Origin: Pseudodesulfovibrio thermohalotolerans
GTDB taxonomy: Bacteria > Desulfobacterota > Desulfovibrionia > Desulfovibrionales > Desulfovibrionaceae
Length of the DNA stretch: 64,000 nt
Direction: 5' to 3'
NCBI RefSeq assembly: GCF_021353295.2
Contig: NZ_CP120635.1
Span: forward strand, 2,249,501 to 2,313,500
This document shows, in pieces, positions 8,745 through 17,357 of the stretch. The number at the start of each line of letters is the position of its first letter. The first letter of the stretch is position 1. The notes under the pieces are model-generated. The model saw nothing but the letters and a program-made list of their open reading frames with translations, was not told the DNA's origin and made no database searches. A program made the position numbers and the translations under genes.

Positions 8745-9512
8745 CTAGCTCAGCTCTTTCTTGGAGCCATCCCGCAGTAGTCGCTTGTTGGTGCGGGATA
8801 GTAGGAAGAGCGTGTAGAGAGGGCCGGACACGAGGTAGCCCAGGAAGAAGACGAAACCAAGCACCTTGGGACGGGAGGCGATGAGCGAGAAGAGCAAAAT
8901 CGCGGTGACCATCCAGCTAAAGGGGTGAGCCTTGAAGGCGCCAATTTCCTTGAAGGAGTAGAAGCGAATAGTGCTGACCATGAAGAAGGACAACACATAG
9001 ACGAGAACCAGAGTGCCCACCGAAACCACGGAATGGATGTATTCCTGCGGCACGTACTCGGAGAAGAGCACCAAAGTGGCCAACGTACAGGCGGCGGCCG
9101 GGATGGGCAGGCCCACGAAATGCTTCTTGGAGGTGATGGCGGCCTGGACGTTGAACCGGGCGAGACGCAAAGCCCCGCAGGCCATGAACAGGAAAGCGGC
9201 CATGAGGCCGAGGCGGCCAAAATCGTTCAGAACCCAGAGATAGGACATGACTGCCGGAACCACGCCGAAGGCTACCAGATCGGCCAAGGAGTCGAGCTGG
9301 ACGCCGAATTCACTTTGCGTGTTGGTAATGCGCGCGACCTTGCCGTCCAATCCGTCGAACACGCAACTTGCCAGGATACACAGGGCGCAGGAGGCGATAT
9401 CCCCCTGAATGGCCCAGGTGAGTCCCAGAAAGCCGACAAACAGGCTGGCCGTAGTCAGCAGGTTCGGCAGAAGGTAGACACTTTTATGGCGCGGCAATTT
9501 TTCCTCAACCAT
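8745..9512 (-). CDS. pssA: CDP-diacylglycerol--serine O-phosphatidyltransferase
   Basis: 255 residues, an integral membrane protein with about eight hydrophobic spans. The CDP-alcohol phosphotransferase motif DGxDGxxAR-x8-GxxxDxxxD is complete (FDGLDGKVARI, then FGVQLDSLADLVAFG). It makes phosphatidylserine from CDP-diacylglycerol and serine in the inner membrane. The partner decarboxylase gene lies 27 nt upstream. This is the Gram-positive/archaeal-like PssA type rather than the E. coli peripheral enzyme. Confidence 0.95.
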   Translation of the reverse strand: MVEEKLPRHKSVYLLPNLLTTASLFVGFLGLTWAIQGDIASCALCILASCVFDGLDGKVARITNTQSEFGVQLDSLADLVAFGVVPAVMSYLWVLNDFGRLGLMAAFLFMACGALRLARFNVQAAITSKKHFVGLPIPAAACTLATLVLFSEYVPQEYIHSVVSVGTLVLVYVLSFFMVSTIRFYSFKEIGAFKAHPFSWMVTAILLFSLIASRPKVLGFVFFLGYLVSGPLYTLFLLSRTNKRLLRDGSKKELS

Positions 9513-9539
9513 GGCAATCGTTTATTCCGTATTTCCGGA

Positions 9540-10187
9540 TCAGGCGGTCCGTTTCTCCGCCAGTACCGTTTCGCCCGCGACGGTCTTCTGACCGACACCG
9601 ACAGTTGGTACATAGCCATCCGGAATGTAAAGGTCAACTCTTGATCCGAATTTAATCAAACCATACCGCTCTCCGCGCTTGAGCTTATCTCCGGGCTCGG
9701 CCCAGCAGACGATGCGGCGGGCGATAAGCCCCGCGATCTGGACCATGGTGAACCGCTGATTGCCCTTGCCCGTGACGACCACGATGTTGCGCTCGTTGTC
9801 CTCGCTCGCCTTGTCGAAGGAGGCGTTGAAGAACTTTCCGGGGATGTAGCGGATGGTCTCAATCTTTCCGCTGACCGGCATCCGGTTCACATGCACGTTG
9901 AAGACGTTCATGAAGATGGCGATGTACTGGCGGGAGTCGCCGGTGACGGGATCGATGGCGCGGTCTATCTTGATGACCCTGCCGTCGGCGGGAGCGGCCA
10001 CGGCTTCCGCGTCCTCAGGTCCGACACGCTCCGGATCACGGAAGAAATGACCGATGAAAGCGGTGGCGGCGAGCCCGAGCAAGGCCATGGGCCAGCAGCC
10101 CATGATGGCGAAAATCAGGGTCGTGAATGCAGCGATTATTATATAGGGCACCCCTTCCAGGGCAACGCCGACAGACGGTTTCAACAT
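9540..10187 (-). CDS. psd: Phosphatidylserine decarboxylase (short type)
   Basis: 215 residues with two N-terminal membrane spans, then the soluble catalytic part: HFFRDPER, DGRVIKID, the substrate segment MNVFNVHVNRMPVSG and, near the C-terminus, FGSRVDLY, where self-cleavage between Gly and Ser would generate the pyruvoyl cofactor. It converts phosphatidylserine to phosphatidylethanolamine. The start at 10187 (MLKPSVG) has AAAGGAG 11 nt upstream; the longer frame to 10250 has no such site. Confidence 0.94.
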   Translation of the reverse strand: MLKPSVGVALEGVPYIIIAAFTTLIFAIMGCWPMALLGLAATAFIGHFFRDPERVGPEDAEAVAAPADGRVIKIDRAIDPVTGDSRQYIAIFMNVFNVHVNRMPVSGKIETIRYIPGKFFNASFDKASEDNERNIVVVTGKGNQRFTMVQIAGLIARRIVCWAEPGDKLKRGERYGLIKFGSRVDLYIPDGYVPTVGVGQKTVAGETVLAEKRTA

Positions 10188-10294
10188 AGCGCGTCGAGCT
10201 CCTTTCAAAAGAATTTCACGGTCCTTACCCCCGGCTCCCTCAAACCGCAAGTTTGTTTTTTACAATATATTCCTCCCAAGGTATACCCCATGAT

Positions 10295-11299
10295 ATGGAT
10301 CCGGTCACGCACCTCTCGTCGGGCCTGCTCGGCGGCATGGCCGCCCGCAGGTGGTTTCCCGAGGCGAAGCACCTCGTGCCCGCCTGCGTGCTCGCGTCCT
10401 GGATTCCCGACGTGGATATCCTCTTCGGCAACAACGATCCCGAGTTCGACCTGCTCTATCACCGGGGCGTCAGCACCTCCGTCTTCGGCACCCTGTTCCT
10501 CGCCCTGGCCCTGGCCGGTCTGTACAAGCTGGTCTCCCCGCGCACTCCGTTCACCAAAATCGCGCCCCTGTTCTATGCCCTGACTCTGGTACACGTCTGG
10601 CTCGACCTGATTACCACCTACGGCACCCAGTTGCTCGCGCCTTTCTCCAACCACCGCTTCGCCCTGGACGGGGCGTTCATCATCGACCCGCTCTTCACCT
10701 TCACGGCGTTGGGCCTGATCGCCACGGCCCTGTTCCTGAAGACTCGCCGCCAGGCCATAGCCCTCGCTGGCATGGCCTGGTTCTTCATCTATCCGCTGGC
10801 CAATATGGGGATGGGAGCGATTCTCCAAACAGTCTACGCCCGCCAGCTCGACGCCAAGGGTGTTGCCTACGGCCACGTCCACGTCACTCCGGACGCGCTG
10901 TCGCCCCGTTTCTGGAAGGTAGTCGTCACGGCCGGACCGGACTACCTCCTCGACACCATGGACCTGTTCGGCGACGGCGAACCAGACGCGCCCCTGCGGG
11001 TCAGGCGGGCGGACAAGCGGGTATTGCGCAAGCTCGGAGAACAGCAGTCCATGTTCGCCACCTACGCATGGTTTTCCAAGTGGCCCTATGTCGAGGAGAC
11101 CGAAACTCCCGACGGCAGGACCCTGATCTTCCATGACCTGCGGTTCACCTCCACCAGTCCGGCCATGGCGTGGGTTTATCGCGACAGGGAACCGCCGTTC
11201 ACCCTCACCGCGCACCTCGACGGCTCCGGCCACATCACGGCGTGGTCCTTCGAGGGCGGCGTCAGTTCCAGGGGCGACGCCGGGGAACCGCCCAAGTGA
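10295..11299 (+). CDS. YdjM-type metal-dependent hydrolase-like membrane protein
   Basis: 334 residues. The N-terminus MDPVTHLSSGLLGG and the DVDILFG, YHRGVSTS and HVWLDLITTYGTQLL blocks, with conserved His and Asp residues, match the YdjM family (PF04307), inner-membrane proteins with a possible metal site and four or five N-terminal spans. The C-terminal ~150 residues are soluble, with a WFSKWPYVEE segment. It is divergent from psd across about 107 nt and overlaps the following transporter start by four bases. Enzymatic activity in this family is not established. Confidence 0.75.
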   Translation: MDPVTHLSSGLLGGMAARRWFPEAKHLVPACVLASWIPDVDILFGNNDPEFDLLYHRGVSTSVFGTLFLALALAGLYKLVSPRTPFTKIAPLFYALTLVHVWLDLITTYGTQLLAPFSNHRFALDGAFIIDPLFTFTALGLIATALFLKTRRQAIALAGMAWFFIYPLANMGMGAILQTVYARQLDAKGVAYGHVHVTPDALSPRFWKVVVTAGPDYLLDTMDLFGDGEPDAPLRVRRADKRVLRKLGEQQSMFATYAWFSKWPYVEETETPDGRTLIFHDLRFTSTSPAMAWVYRDREPPFTLTAHLDGSGHITAWSFEGGVSSRGDAGEPPK

Positions 11300-12162
11300 C
11301 ATGGTTCGCGCTCTCCCTGGGGGCGGCCTTTTTCATGGCCACCAACTCCGCGTTCATGAAACGGTTCTTCTCCGACCTCTCGGCCTGGGAAATGAGCCTC
11401 ATTCCCTATTTCTACGCCATGCCGCTCATGGTCCTCGCCATGCCCTTCATCGCAATTCCGGCCATCGGGCCGAGATTCCTCCCGTCCCTGGCCTGGGTCC
11501 TGCCCGTGCTCATGATATCCATCATCCTGCATTACAGGGCCATCCGCATGTCGCCCCTATCCCTGACCCTGCCCTTTCTGAGCTTCACCCCGGTCTTCGT
11601 CCTGTTCACCGGCGGCTTCATTCTGGATGAAACGCTCTCCGTCCCCGGCGTCGCTGGGATGCTCCTGGTGGTCGTGGGCGGCTACGTACTCAATCTCGAT
11701 GCCGCCCGGTACGGATTTATCGGTCCCATACGGGCCATCTGGAAAGAACCAGGTTCAGGGCTCATGCTCATCGTCGCTTTCCTGTTCGGCCTGACCTCCG
11801 TGGGCGGGAAAGTCATGATCCTGGACTCCTCCCCCATGTTCGCGGCCTTGTCCGTATTCATCCTCTACGGCCTGCTGCTGACACTCATATTGATATGGAC
11901 GGGCAGGGCCTCGCTCAAAAGCCTCACACGAAGGCCGCTCCTTGGGACGGCGGCCGGACTGATCGTCTTCGCAGAGATCATTTGCCACAACCTGGCCATG
12001 TCCATGACCGCGGCCGCCTATATGATTACCATCAAGAGGACGACCGGCATCTTCTCGGTCCTGTACGGCTGGATTCTCTTCAATGAAAGCGGCATACGGT
12101 TCCGCTTGCTCGGAACGGTCATCATGACCGCTGGAGCGGCCGTCATAGCCCTGTGGGGATAA
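11296..12162 (+). CDS. DMT-superfamily transporter (EamA domain)
   Basis: 288 residues with ten predicted membrane spans in two EamA repeats; this is the drug/metabolite transporter layout, typically small-molecule export. The start is the GTG at 11296, which overlaps the stop of the YdjM-type gene (GTGA). The next in-frame ATG (11335) would delete most of the first span. The final segment TIKRTTGIFSVLYGWILFNE is the conserved EamA end. Substrate unknown. Confidence 0.82.
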   Translation: MTWFALSLGAAFFMATNSAFMKRFFSDLSAWEMSLIPYFYAMPLMVLAMPFIAIPAIGPRFLPSLAWVLPVLMISIILHYRAIRMSPLSLTLPFLSFTPVFVLFTGGFILDETLSVPGVAGMLLVVVGGYVLNLDAARYGFIGPIRAIWKEPGSGLMLIVAFLFGLTSVGGKVMILDSSPMFAALSVFILYGLLLTLILIWTGRASLKSLTRRPLLGTAAGLIVFAEIICHNLAMSMTAAAYMITIKRTTGIFSVLYGWILFNESGIRFRLLGTVIMTAGAAVIALWG

Positions 12163-12232
12163 CGCCCGGCCCGACGATCTTCCTCAAGCCCACACCTCGC
12201 CCGATCGCCGCCCCGGCCCCGGTCGCGAACAC

Positions 12233-12257
12233 TAAAAACGCCCGGAAGAACCGGGCG
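12233..12257 (-). terminator. Intrinsic terminator of the methyltransferase-like gene
   Basis: A 7-bp stem CGCCCGG/CCGGGCG with loop AAGAA. On the minus strand it is followed by five T. It lies 27 nt beyond the stop at 12284; in the plus direction there is no T tract. Confidence 0.7.
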
Positions 12258-12283
12258 CTTACATATTTCGGATCAAATCGAAA

Positions 12284-13303
12284 TCAGGTCAGGCAGCGGT
12301 AGAAATCCCCGCCAAGCCTATGCATGGGCACCACGCGGCCTTCGAGAATGAGCCCCTGGGGAATGAATTTCTCGCCAAGATACTCCGTCGGCGGCTGGAA
12401 GCCATTTTCGCGAACCAGGATGACCGATGCACGAGTGGCCGCGCTATGCGCTATGAGTCCTTCCGGAAAGAATTCGGCCCGATCCACACTGTCGCCCACG
12501 GCTTCGAAGAATGCGCGATACTTGTCGAAACAATTATCCGCGGCCAGGGTCTGCTGGATGCCCGCCATGATCTCGTTAGCCACGAAATCAACCGACCGGC
12601 CACGGACCAGCGCATAGGCGTTGCGCCGGGTCGGATCGGCCAACATGACGGCTCCCGCGCCCAGCGAATGGATCAAATCGTGCGTTCTTTCCCCGGACAG
12701 CGGGTCGCTCTGGTAGCCCAAGGTCTGTATATCCGCGCACCTGCCGCGCCGCGCCAGTATCTGCATGGCAAGCAGCATGATGCCGGTCCCCGCTCCGATA
12801 TCCACGCCGAGAAAGGAACCGTTTTCCCGGACCGTTTCCGTTCTGGACAGGACCGCACGCATAAGGTGAGCTGCCTTGGGAGCGTCGGCCAGAACCCGCA
12901 GCACCGGCGACCACATACGCAGCCGGTTCATGATCTCGATATCGTCTCCCGGCTCGTTCATGGACTGATGGCGTGAAAACCGCTCATACAACGCGGCCAG
13001 CTCGCCGTAGGGCACCGGATCGCGATGCGCGTTCTCATGTACGTAGGCAAAGAAATATTTCACTGCGACGTTGAGGAGGCGGGCATCGGAGACGGGCTCG
13101 CCGGGGTCGCACAGATGCTCCACATCCGAAGCCAGGGAATCGGAGGTATAAAATTCCGGGACGATGGCCGGGGCCTGACAACCGACCAAGGCCGTGAAGT
13201 TGCGGGCCTGCATTCCCGCCGAGGCGAGAGGAGAGCCGGTCACCCCGCCGGATACCGCGCTGTGCGTCGGATCGAACATATTATGTACGCTTGTCTTGCT
13301 CAT
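12284..13303 (-). CDS. SAM-dependent methyltransferase-like protein
   Basis: 339 residues. The central part carries a Rossmann methyltransferase motif I (FLGVDIGAGTG followed by IMLLAMQIL), an acidic strand after it and a DFVANEIMAG segment at the motif IV position. The N-terminal ~150 residues are helical and unrecognised, and the C-terminal part is beta-rich. Substrate unknown. The start at 13303 (MSKTSVHN) is the most plausible ATG but has no strong ribosome binding site; upstream in-frame ATGs reach toward the tRNA region. Confidence 0.6.
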   Translation of the reverse strand: MSKTSVHNMFDPTHSAVSGGVTGSPLASAGMQARNFTALVGCQAPAIVPEFYTSDSLASDVEHLCDPGEPVSDARLLNVAVKYFFAYVHENAHRDPVPYGELAALYERFSRHQSMNEPGDDIEIMNRLRMWSPVLRVLADAPKAAHLMRAVLSRTETVRENGSFLGVDIGAGTGIMLLAMQILARRGRCADIQTLGYQSDPLSGERTHDLIHSLGAGAVMLADPTRRNAYALVRGRSVDFVANEIMAGIQQTLAADNCFDKYRAFFEAVGDSVDRAEFFPEGLIAHSAATRASVILVRENGFQPPTEYLGEKFIPQGLILEGRVVPMHRLGGDFYRCLT

Positions 13304-13451
13304 GGTCGCTGGAACGGTCGTGTTAGTGGAAATTGTTGCCGTCCAGCCCGTATTTGCACGGACCATACCGGCGATGAAAGAAACGTCGCACAAAAGTCGC
13401 AATTTCTCACTAATTCCACAAAAACAAGCTGATAAGGGATTAACTCGGCAC

Positions 13452-13479
13452 AAAAAAAGCCGACCTCATTGAGGTCGGC
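13452..13479 (-). terminator. Intrinsic terminator of the tRNA cluster
   Basis: A 9-bp stem GCCGACCTC/GAGGTCGGC with a 3-nt loop is followed by seven T on the minus strand, ten nt after the last tRNA-Gly. Confidence 0.85.
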
Positions 13480-13488
13480 CTGATTGCC

Positions 13489-13563
<75 letters not shown>

Positions 13564-13586
13564 GTGGTGATATGGAGACTCCCCCC

Positions 13587-13615
13587 AAAAAAGCCGGTCT
13601 CTCGCAGAGACCGGC
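13587..13615 (-). terminator. Terminator between tRNA-Gly copies 2 and 3
   Basis: A 10-bp stem GCCGGTCTCT/AGAGACCGGC with a CGC loop is followed by six T and a G-rich run on the minus strand. It lies within the tRNA cluster, just before the last tRNA-Gly. Confidence 0.8.
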
Positions 13616-13624
13616 CCAATTGGC

Positions 13625-13699
<75 letters not shown>

Positions 13700-13702
13700 C
13701 GG

Positions 13703-13777
<75 letters not shown>

Positions 13778-13785
13778 GACTTTTT

Positions 13786-13860
<75 letters not shown>

Positions 13861-13877
13861 CCTCAAAAGCGAACCAC

Positions 13878-13906
13878 TGTTTACCCGTGCCCCTTTCAGG
13901 TGTCAA
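13878..13906 (-). promoter_or_regulatory. Sigma-70-type promoter of the tRNA cluster
   Basis: Read on the minus strand, a perfect TTGACA (13901-13906) is followed after 17 nt by TAAACA (13878-13883). It lies directly in front of tRNA-Gly copy 1. The -35 match is perfect, the -10 match moderate. Confidence 0.6.
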
Positions 13907-13978
13907 GCGGATTCTATGATTTTTTTTAAAATCCTGAGGCATATGAACATCCTGTATTTTTAACCCTAACGGAAAGAC

Positions 13979-14008
13979 TTTACTTTTTGAGCCTTTTTGG
14001 TATACCAA
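13979..14008 (+). promoter_or_regulatory. Candidate dksA promoter with overlapping palindrome
   Basis: TTTACT (13979-13984), a 16-nt spacer and TATACC (14001-14006) form a plausible promoter about 80 nt before dksA. The -10 lies inside a perfect 12-bp palindrome, TTGGTATACCAA (13997-14008), which could be a regulator site. Nothing experimental supports either assignment. Confidence 0.35.
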
Positions 14009-14086
14009 CGCGCTTTAATTCAGTAGAACTGTGTGTGCACCCTTAGCTCCTCAAACAGATTGCTCACTATCAGAGGGGAGGTTCAA

Positions 14087-14449
14087 ATGGAAGCCAATGA
14101 CCTGAAGTACTTCAAGGAAACTTTGAACGGTATGCTCGACGATATCCTCCAGAAAAGCGAGGCAACGATCGAAGACATGACCGAATCCGGAGAGGTCTAC
14201 GCCGATCCTGCTGATCGGGCCACGGCCGAAAGCGACCGCGCCTTCACACTGCGTCTGCGCGACCGCGAACGGAAGCTCATCAAAAAGATCCAACAGGCCA
14301 TCAACCGCATTGAAGACGGCGAGTTCGGTATCTGCCAGGAGTGCGGCGACGACATCTCCATCGCCCGACTCAAGGCAAGACCCATGACAACGCTGTGCAT
14401 CAATTGCAAAAGCAAACAGGAAGAGGACGAGGCCGTCCGCGGCGATTAG
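14087..14449 (+). CDS. dksA: RNA polymerase-binding transcription factor DksA/TraR family
   Basis: 120 residues. An N-terminal coiled coil (to about residue 80) carries DPADRATAESDR, including the acidic tip residues that reach into the RNA polymerase secondary channel, and the C-terminal zinc finger has four cysteines as CQEC and CINC. This is the standard DksA arrangement, which mediates the stringent response with ppGpp. The ATG at 14087 follows GGGAGG; the longer frame from 14033 lacks a ribosome binding site. NFACT follows after 30 nt, perhaps in the same transcript. Confidence 0.92.
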   Translation: MEANDLKYFKETLNGMLDDILQKSEATIEDMTESGEVYADPADRATAESDRAFTLRLRDRERKLIKKIQQAINRIEDGEFGICQECGDDISIARLKARPMTTLCINCKSKQEEDEAVRGD

Positions 14450-14479
14450 CCGCCTCCCCGGTCTTGGACGAAAACGGCC

Positions 14480-15994
14480 ATGGAAGCCAACTTTTTCCGC
14501 TTCCTGAGCGCGGAACTCGCGTCCTTTCTATCCGGTCGCCGAATAGACAAGGTATTCGGCCCGGCCCCCGGAGTCTGGGTGCTGGCCATCCAGAACACGG
14601 GCGAACCTCTACACATGATCTTCAGGCCCGCCAAATCGGCGGGCCATTTATTTCTTTCCCCGGTCAAGCCCGTCAACCCGCAAACCGCTCCGGCCATGGC
14701 CATGTGGTTCCGCAAGCGGCTGCGAAACCGCAAGATTCTGGCGGTGCACCGGGATTGGCCCAACCTGCGGCTGGCGTTCGAGCTCACCCCACGCACCGAC
14801 CCGGACGGCAAAACTTTCCTCATCCTCGACTGCCGCACCGGCATGACCCTGGCCGACGAGTTGCCACAATCCTTTTCAGACGAGCCGGAATGGCCCGCCC
14901 TGGAGGACGTCCTCGACGATCCTGAAATTTGGCGCGCCTATCCGCACATATCGCCGCTCCTGCGCAAGGTCCTGGCTGGTCTTCCGGAAGACCAGGCCCA
15001 CGCCCTCTACTTCCGCGTCGCCACCGCCTCCGCCGATCAATTTCACATTCCCCGATCCGGCGACCGCCGACAGCCTCCCACGGCCTGGCCGAACGGCAAC
15101 GACGACGAGGTGTTCGCCTCGGCCGTTGACGCCGCCCGCGCCTACGGCGAGAGCACTCTCTTCCCCCTGCTCGACATGGAAGAGGACAAGGCGCAAACCG
15201 TGCAGCTCAAGCGCGTGCGCAAGAAACTCAAGCGCAACCTCGCCCGGCTGGACGAAGAACAGGCGCGGCTCGAAACCCTTGCCGCCGAACAGATCAAGGC
15301 CGAGGCATTGCAGGCCGAGCTGTATCGATTCAAGAACGCCGAAGGGCTCGAATCAGTGGAAGTATCGCACCCCGTGCACGGAACCATGACCGTCCCCCTC
15401 AATCCCTTCCTGTCTCCCACCGAGAATATGGAGCGGTATTTCAAGCTGTCGGCCAAGGCGCAACGAGGTTTTCCGCACATCGAACGACGCCGCCGGGAAT
15501 TGCTCTCCCAGCTTGCCAAGGCCGAGGACGGAACGCTTGAAATACATCCCGCCGCGCACCAATCTTCCCCCGAGCCGGAAGGCCCTGCCGCCCTGCCCAA
15601 ACGATTTCGCGGCCTGGCCGTCAGCCTGTTCCGCACCACCGACGGCTTCACGGTCATTCGCGGCAAGAACAAACAGGCCAACCACCACATGCTCAGCAAG
15701 GCGGCCTCGCCCTTCGATTACTGGTTCCACGCTGAAGACGGCCCCAGCTCCCACGTCATTCTCAAACGCGACCACCCTGGTCAGGACGTGCCCGAAGCAT
15801 CCCTGATCCAGGCAGCCGCGCTCTGCGGACTCAAAAGCTATCGCAAGGACGATGGCAAGGCCGACATCATGTACGCCCTGGTCAAGGATGTGCGCAAGGT
15901 CAAGGGATTCAACCTCGGCCAAGTGGCCGTGGACCGCAAACTCGGCACGCTGCGTGTCGACCTGGACCCCGATCTGGACAGCCGATTGGCGTAG
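14480..15994 (+). CDS. NFACT family protein (RqcH/Rqc2/fibronectin-binding-like)
   Basis: 504 residues. An N-terminal NFACT-N part (GRRIDKVFGP, LFLSPVKPVNPQ, FRKRLRNRKI) is followed by a long charged coiled coil (about residues 230-345) and a C-terminal NFACT-R/DUF814 domain (GFTVIRGKNKQANHHMLSKA, DYWFHAEDGPSSHVIL, AALCGLKSYR). Bacterial homologues such as RqcH bind the large ribosomal subunit and add alanine tails to stalled chains; the ribosome-rescue role here is by family. At about 504 residues it is somewhat shorter than RqcH (about 570), mainly in the N-terminal half. Confidence 0.85.
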   Translation: MEANFFRFLSAELASFLSGRRIDKVFGPAPGVWVLAIQNTGEPLHMIFRPAKSAGHLFLSPVKPVNPQTAPAMAMWFRKRLRNRKILAVHRDWPNLRLAFELTPRTDPDGKTFLILDCRTGMTLADELPQSFSDEPEWPALEDVLDDPEIWRAYPHISPLLRKVLAGLPEDQAHALYFRVATASADQFHIPRSGDRRQPPTAWPNGNDDEVFASAVDAARAYGESTLFPLLDMEEDKAQTVQLKRVRKKLKRNLARLDEEQARLETLAAEQIKAEALQAELYRFKNAEGLESVEVSHPVHGTMTVPLNPFLSPTENMERYFKLSAKAQRGFPHIERRRRELLSQLAKAEDGTLEIHPAAHQSSPEPEGPAALPKRFRGLAVSLFRTTDGFTVIRGKNKQANHHMLSKAASPFDYWFHAEDGPSSHVILKRDHPGQDVPEASLIQAAALCGLKSYRKDDGKADIMYALVKDVRKVKGFNLGQVAVDRKLGTLRVDLDPDLDSRLA

Positions 15995-16009
15995 GAATGC
16001 CTCCTGGCC

Positions 16010-16257
16010 CCCCTACCCCCCCCCTCTCCCTCCGAAACTTTTTATATGTGCTTCCGCGCAGCCGAAGCTCCGCAATAAGATAAGCTTCTTTTCTACCAGA
16101 GAGGCTAACCCCACAATCCGTAAAAAAGAACTCCCCAACACGCCACTCACACTTGCAAAGCAACATAAAAGGCTTTGGAAAAGAATGGAGATGGGGGGGC
16201 GGGGGAAGAGGAAGGAAAGAACCTTTCACCGAAAGGGTTTTCCTTCCTCTTCCCCTG
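16010..16257. repeat. Intergenic hairpin-rich region between convergent genes
   Basis: This roughly 280-nt gap holds a C-rich run, an AAACTTTTTATATGTGCTT element similar to the one at about 5.18 kb, and a very long hairpin at 16202-16256 whose 25- and 26-nt arms (GGGGAAGAGGAAGG... and its complement) differ by a one-base bulge and one mismatch. There is no T tract long enough for a classic terminator, and no gene is apparent. Confidence 0.55.
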
Positions 16258-16278
16258 GCCCCGGAGGCACCGCCTCGT

Positions 16279-17250
16279 CTACACCATACGGTTGACGGAC
16301 ATTTTTTGGAGCATGTTGAGGGCCAGTTGTTTTTCGGAATCCATGCGGTCGGCCACACTGCGCCGGACCCCGACGGTGGACGAGCCGAACTGGCCTTTCC
16401 TGGATTCGTAGACGCCTTCGATAAGTTGGGCGTTGAAATCGTCGTTTTGTCCGTGCCCCAGGAACTTGTCGATGACCTTGTTGAAGATGTTGGCCGCGCC
16501 GGTCGGGCCGTGCTGAACCGAAGTGGACCAAAGGACTTCTTTAAGAACGGGCGGGGCGTTATCGAAATCCAGGCCGGTGCGTTCCAGAATCATTGCCCGG
16601 GCCGGGGCATAGGTCTGGCGGGCGATGAAATCGTGCTGGGCCTTTTCGAATCCGGCCGGATCCTCGGCGGCGATGGCCTGCCAGACGCCCGGCATGGCAC
16701 CCTGCTTCGAGCCGGTGTCGGCCGGACCGGCCTCGCGCAGACGATTCGCCCACTCGGGCCGTGCATCATCGAGATACGTCAAGAATTCGTCTATGGTGCC
16801 CGGCTTGGAGGCGATTTGATACTTGCCATAGGAAGTCCCGCCCACACGGTCGTAACCGATAGCCGCCACACCCGCGTCGCCCGACTCGAACCGCGCCGAG
16901 AGCTCTCCCGGGATATGGGCCGGACCGCCGGTCCGGACCGTTTCACGGGCACCCTGCTGACGGGCTGAAGGCGAACCGTTGGCGGTTTGAAGAGCGGCTT
17001 CGTCGCGCATGATGCTGGAGATGGCGGACAACGCCTCAAGGACCTGAGAATCATTGATGACTGAGACATCGAAAGACCCAGCGCCGGACTCGTCGCCGGT
17101 CCCGCCGGAGTCGTTGCCGAAAAGCGCGCGGGTCATGCGCATCTGGTTATCAAAGGAAGTCCGCAAGGCCAGTTGCCGGGCATCGCGCGCACCGGATGAA
17201 TCCTGCGTTGCGTTAAGGGTCTCGTAACCGTTTATCCTGCCGATGGACAT
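16279..17250 (-). CDS. Lysozyme-like / chitosanase-like peptidoglycan hydrolase
   Basis: 323 residues. The first ~130 are Ser/Gly/Gln-rich and unrecognised, with no signal peptide. From about residue 110, ELSARFESGDAGVAAIGYD then GGTSYGKYQIASK and GTIDEFLTYL make a lysozyme-like fold; the Glu of FESG is the likely acid catalyst. Similar modules occur in phage-tail and type VI spike hydrolases, but no secretion gene is near. The ATG at 17250 has AGGAG six nt upstream. Substrate and export route are unknown. Confidence 0.65.
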   Translation of the reverse strand: MSIGRINGYETLNATQDSSGARDARQLALRTSFDNQMRMTRALFGNDSGGTGDESGAGSFDVSVINDSQVLEALSAISSIMRDEAALQTANGSPSARQQGARETVRTGGPAHIPGELSARFESGDAGVAAIGYDRVGGTSYGKYQIASKPGTIDEFLTYLDDARPEWANRLREAGPADTGSKQGAMPGVWQAIAAEDPAGFEKAQHDFIARQTYAPARAMILERTGLDFDNAPPVLKEVLWSTSVQHGPTGAANIFNKVIDKFLGHGQNDDFNAQLIEGVYESRKGQFGSSTVGVRRSVADRMDSEKQLALNMLQKMSVNRMV

Positions 17251-17357
17251 GGGCTGCTCCTGCGCTGAAGACGTCAAAAAAATGACCCCCGCTCGGGTCC
17301 GCTGAATGAGAAGCAAAGGCCGTGCCTATGAATGCAGCACGAAGGAATGGTCGGGGA

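Noticed and set aside
9160..9175. A GACGCAAAGCC-like string reminiscent of the conserved core of c-di-GMP (GEMM) riboswitches
   Set aside because: It lies inside the pssA coding sequence on the opposite strand and encodes part of a conserved RLARFN segment; no neighbouring riboswitch stems are visible.
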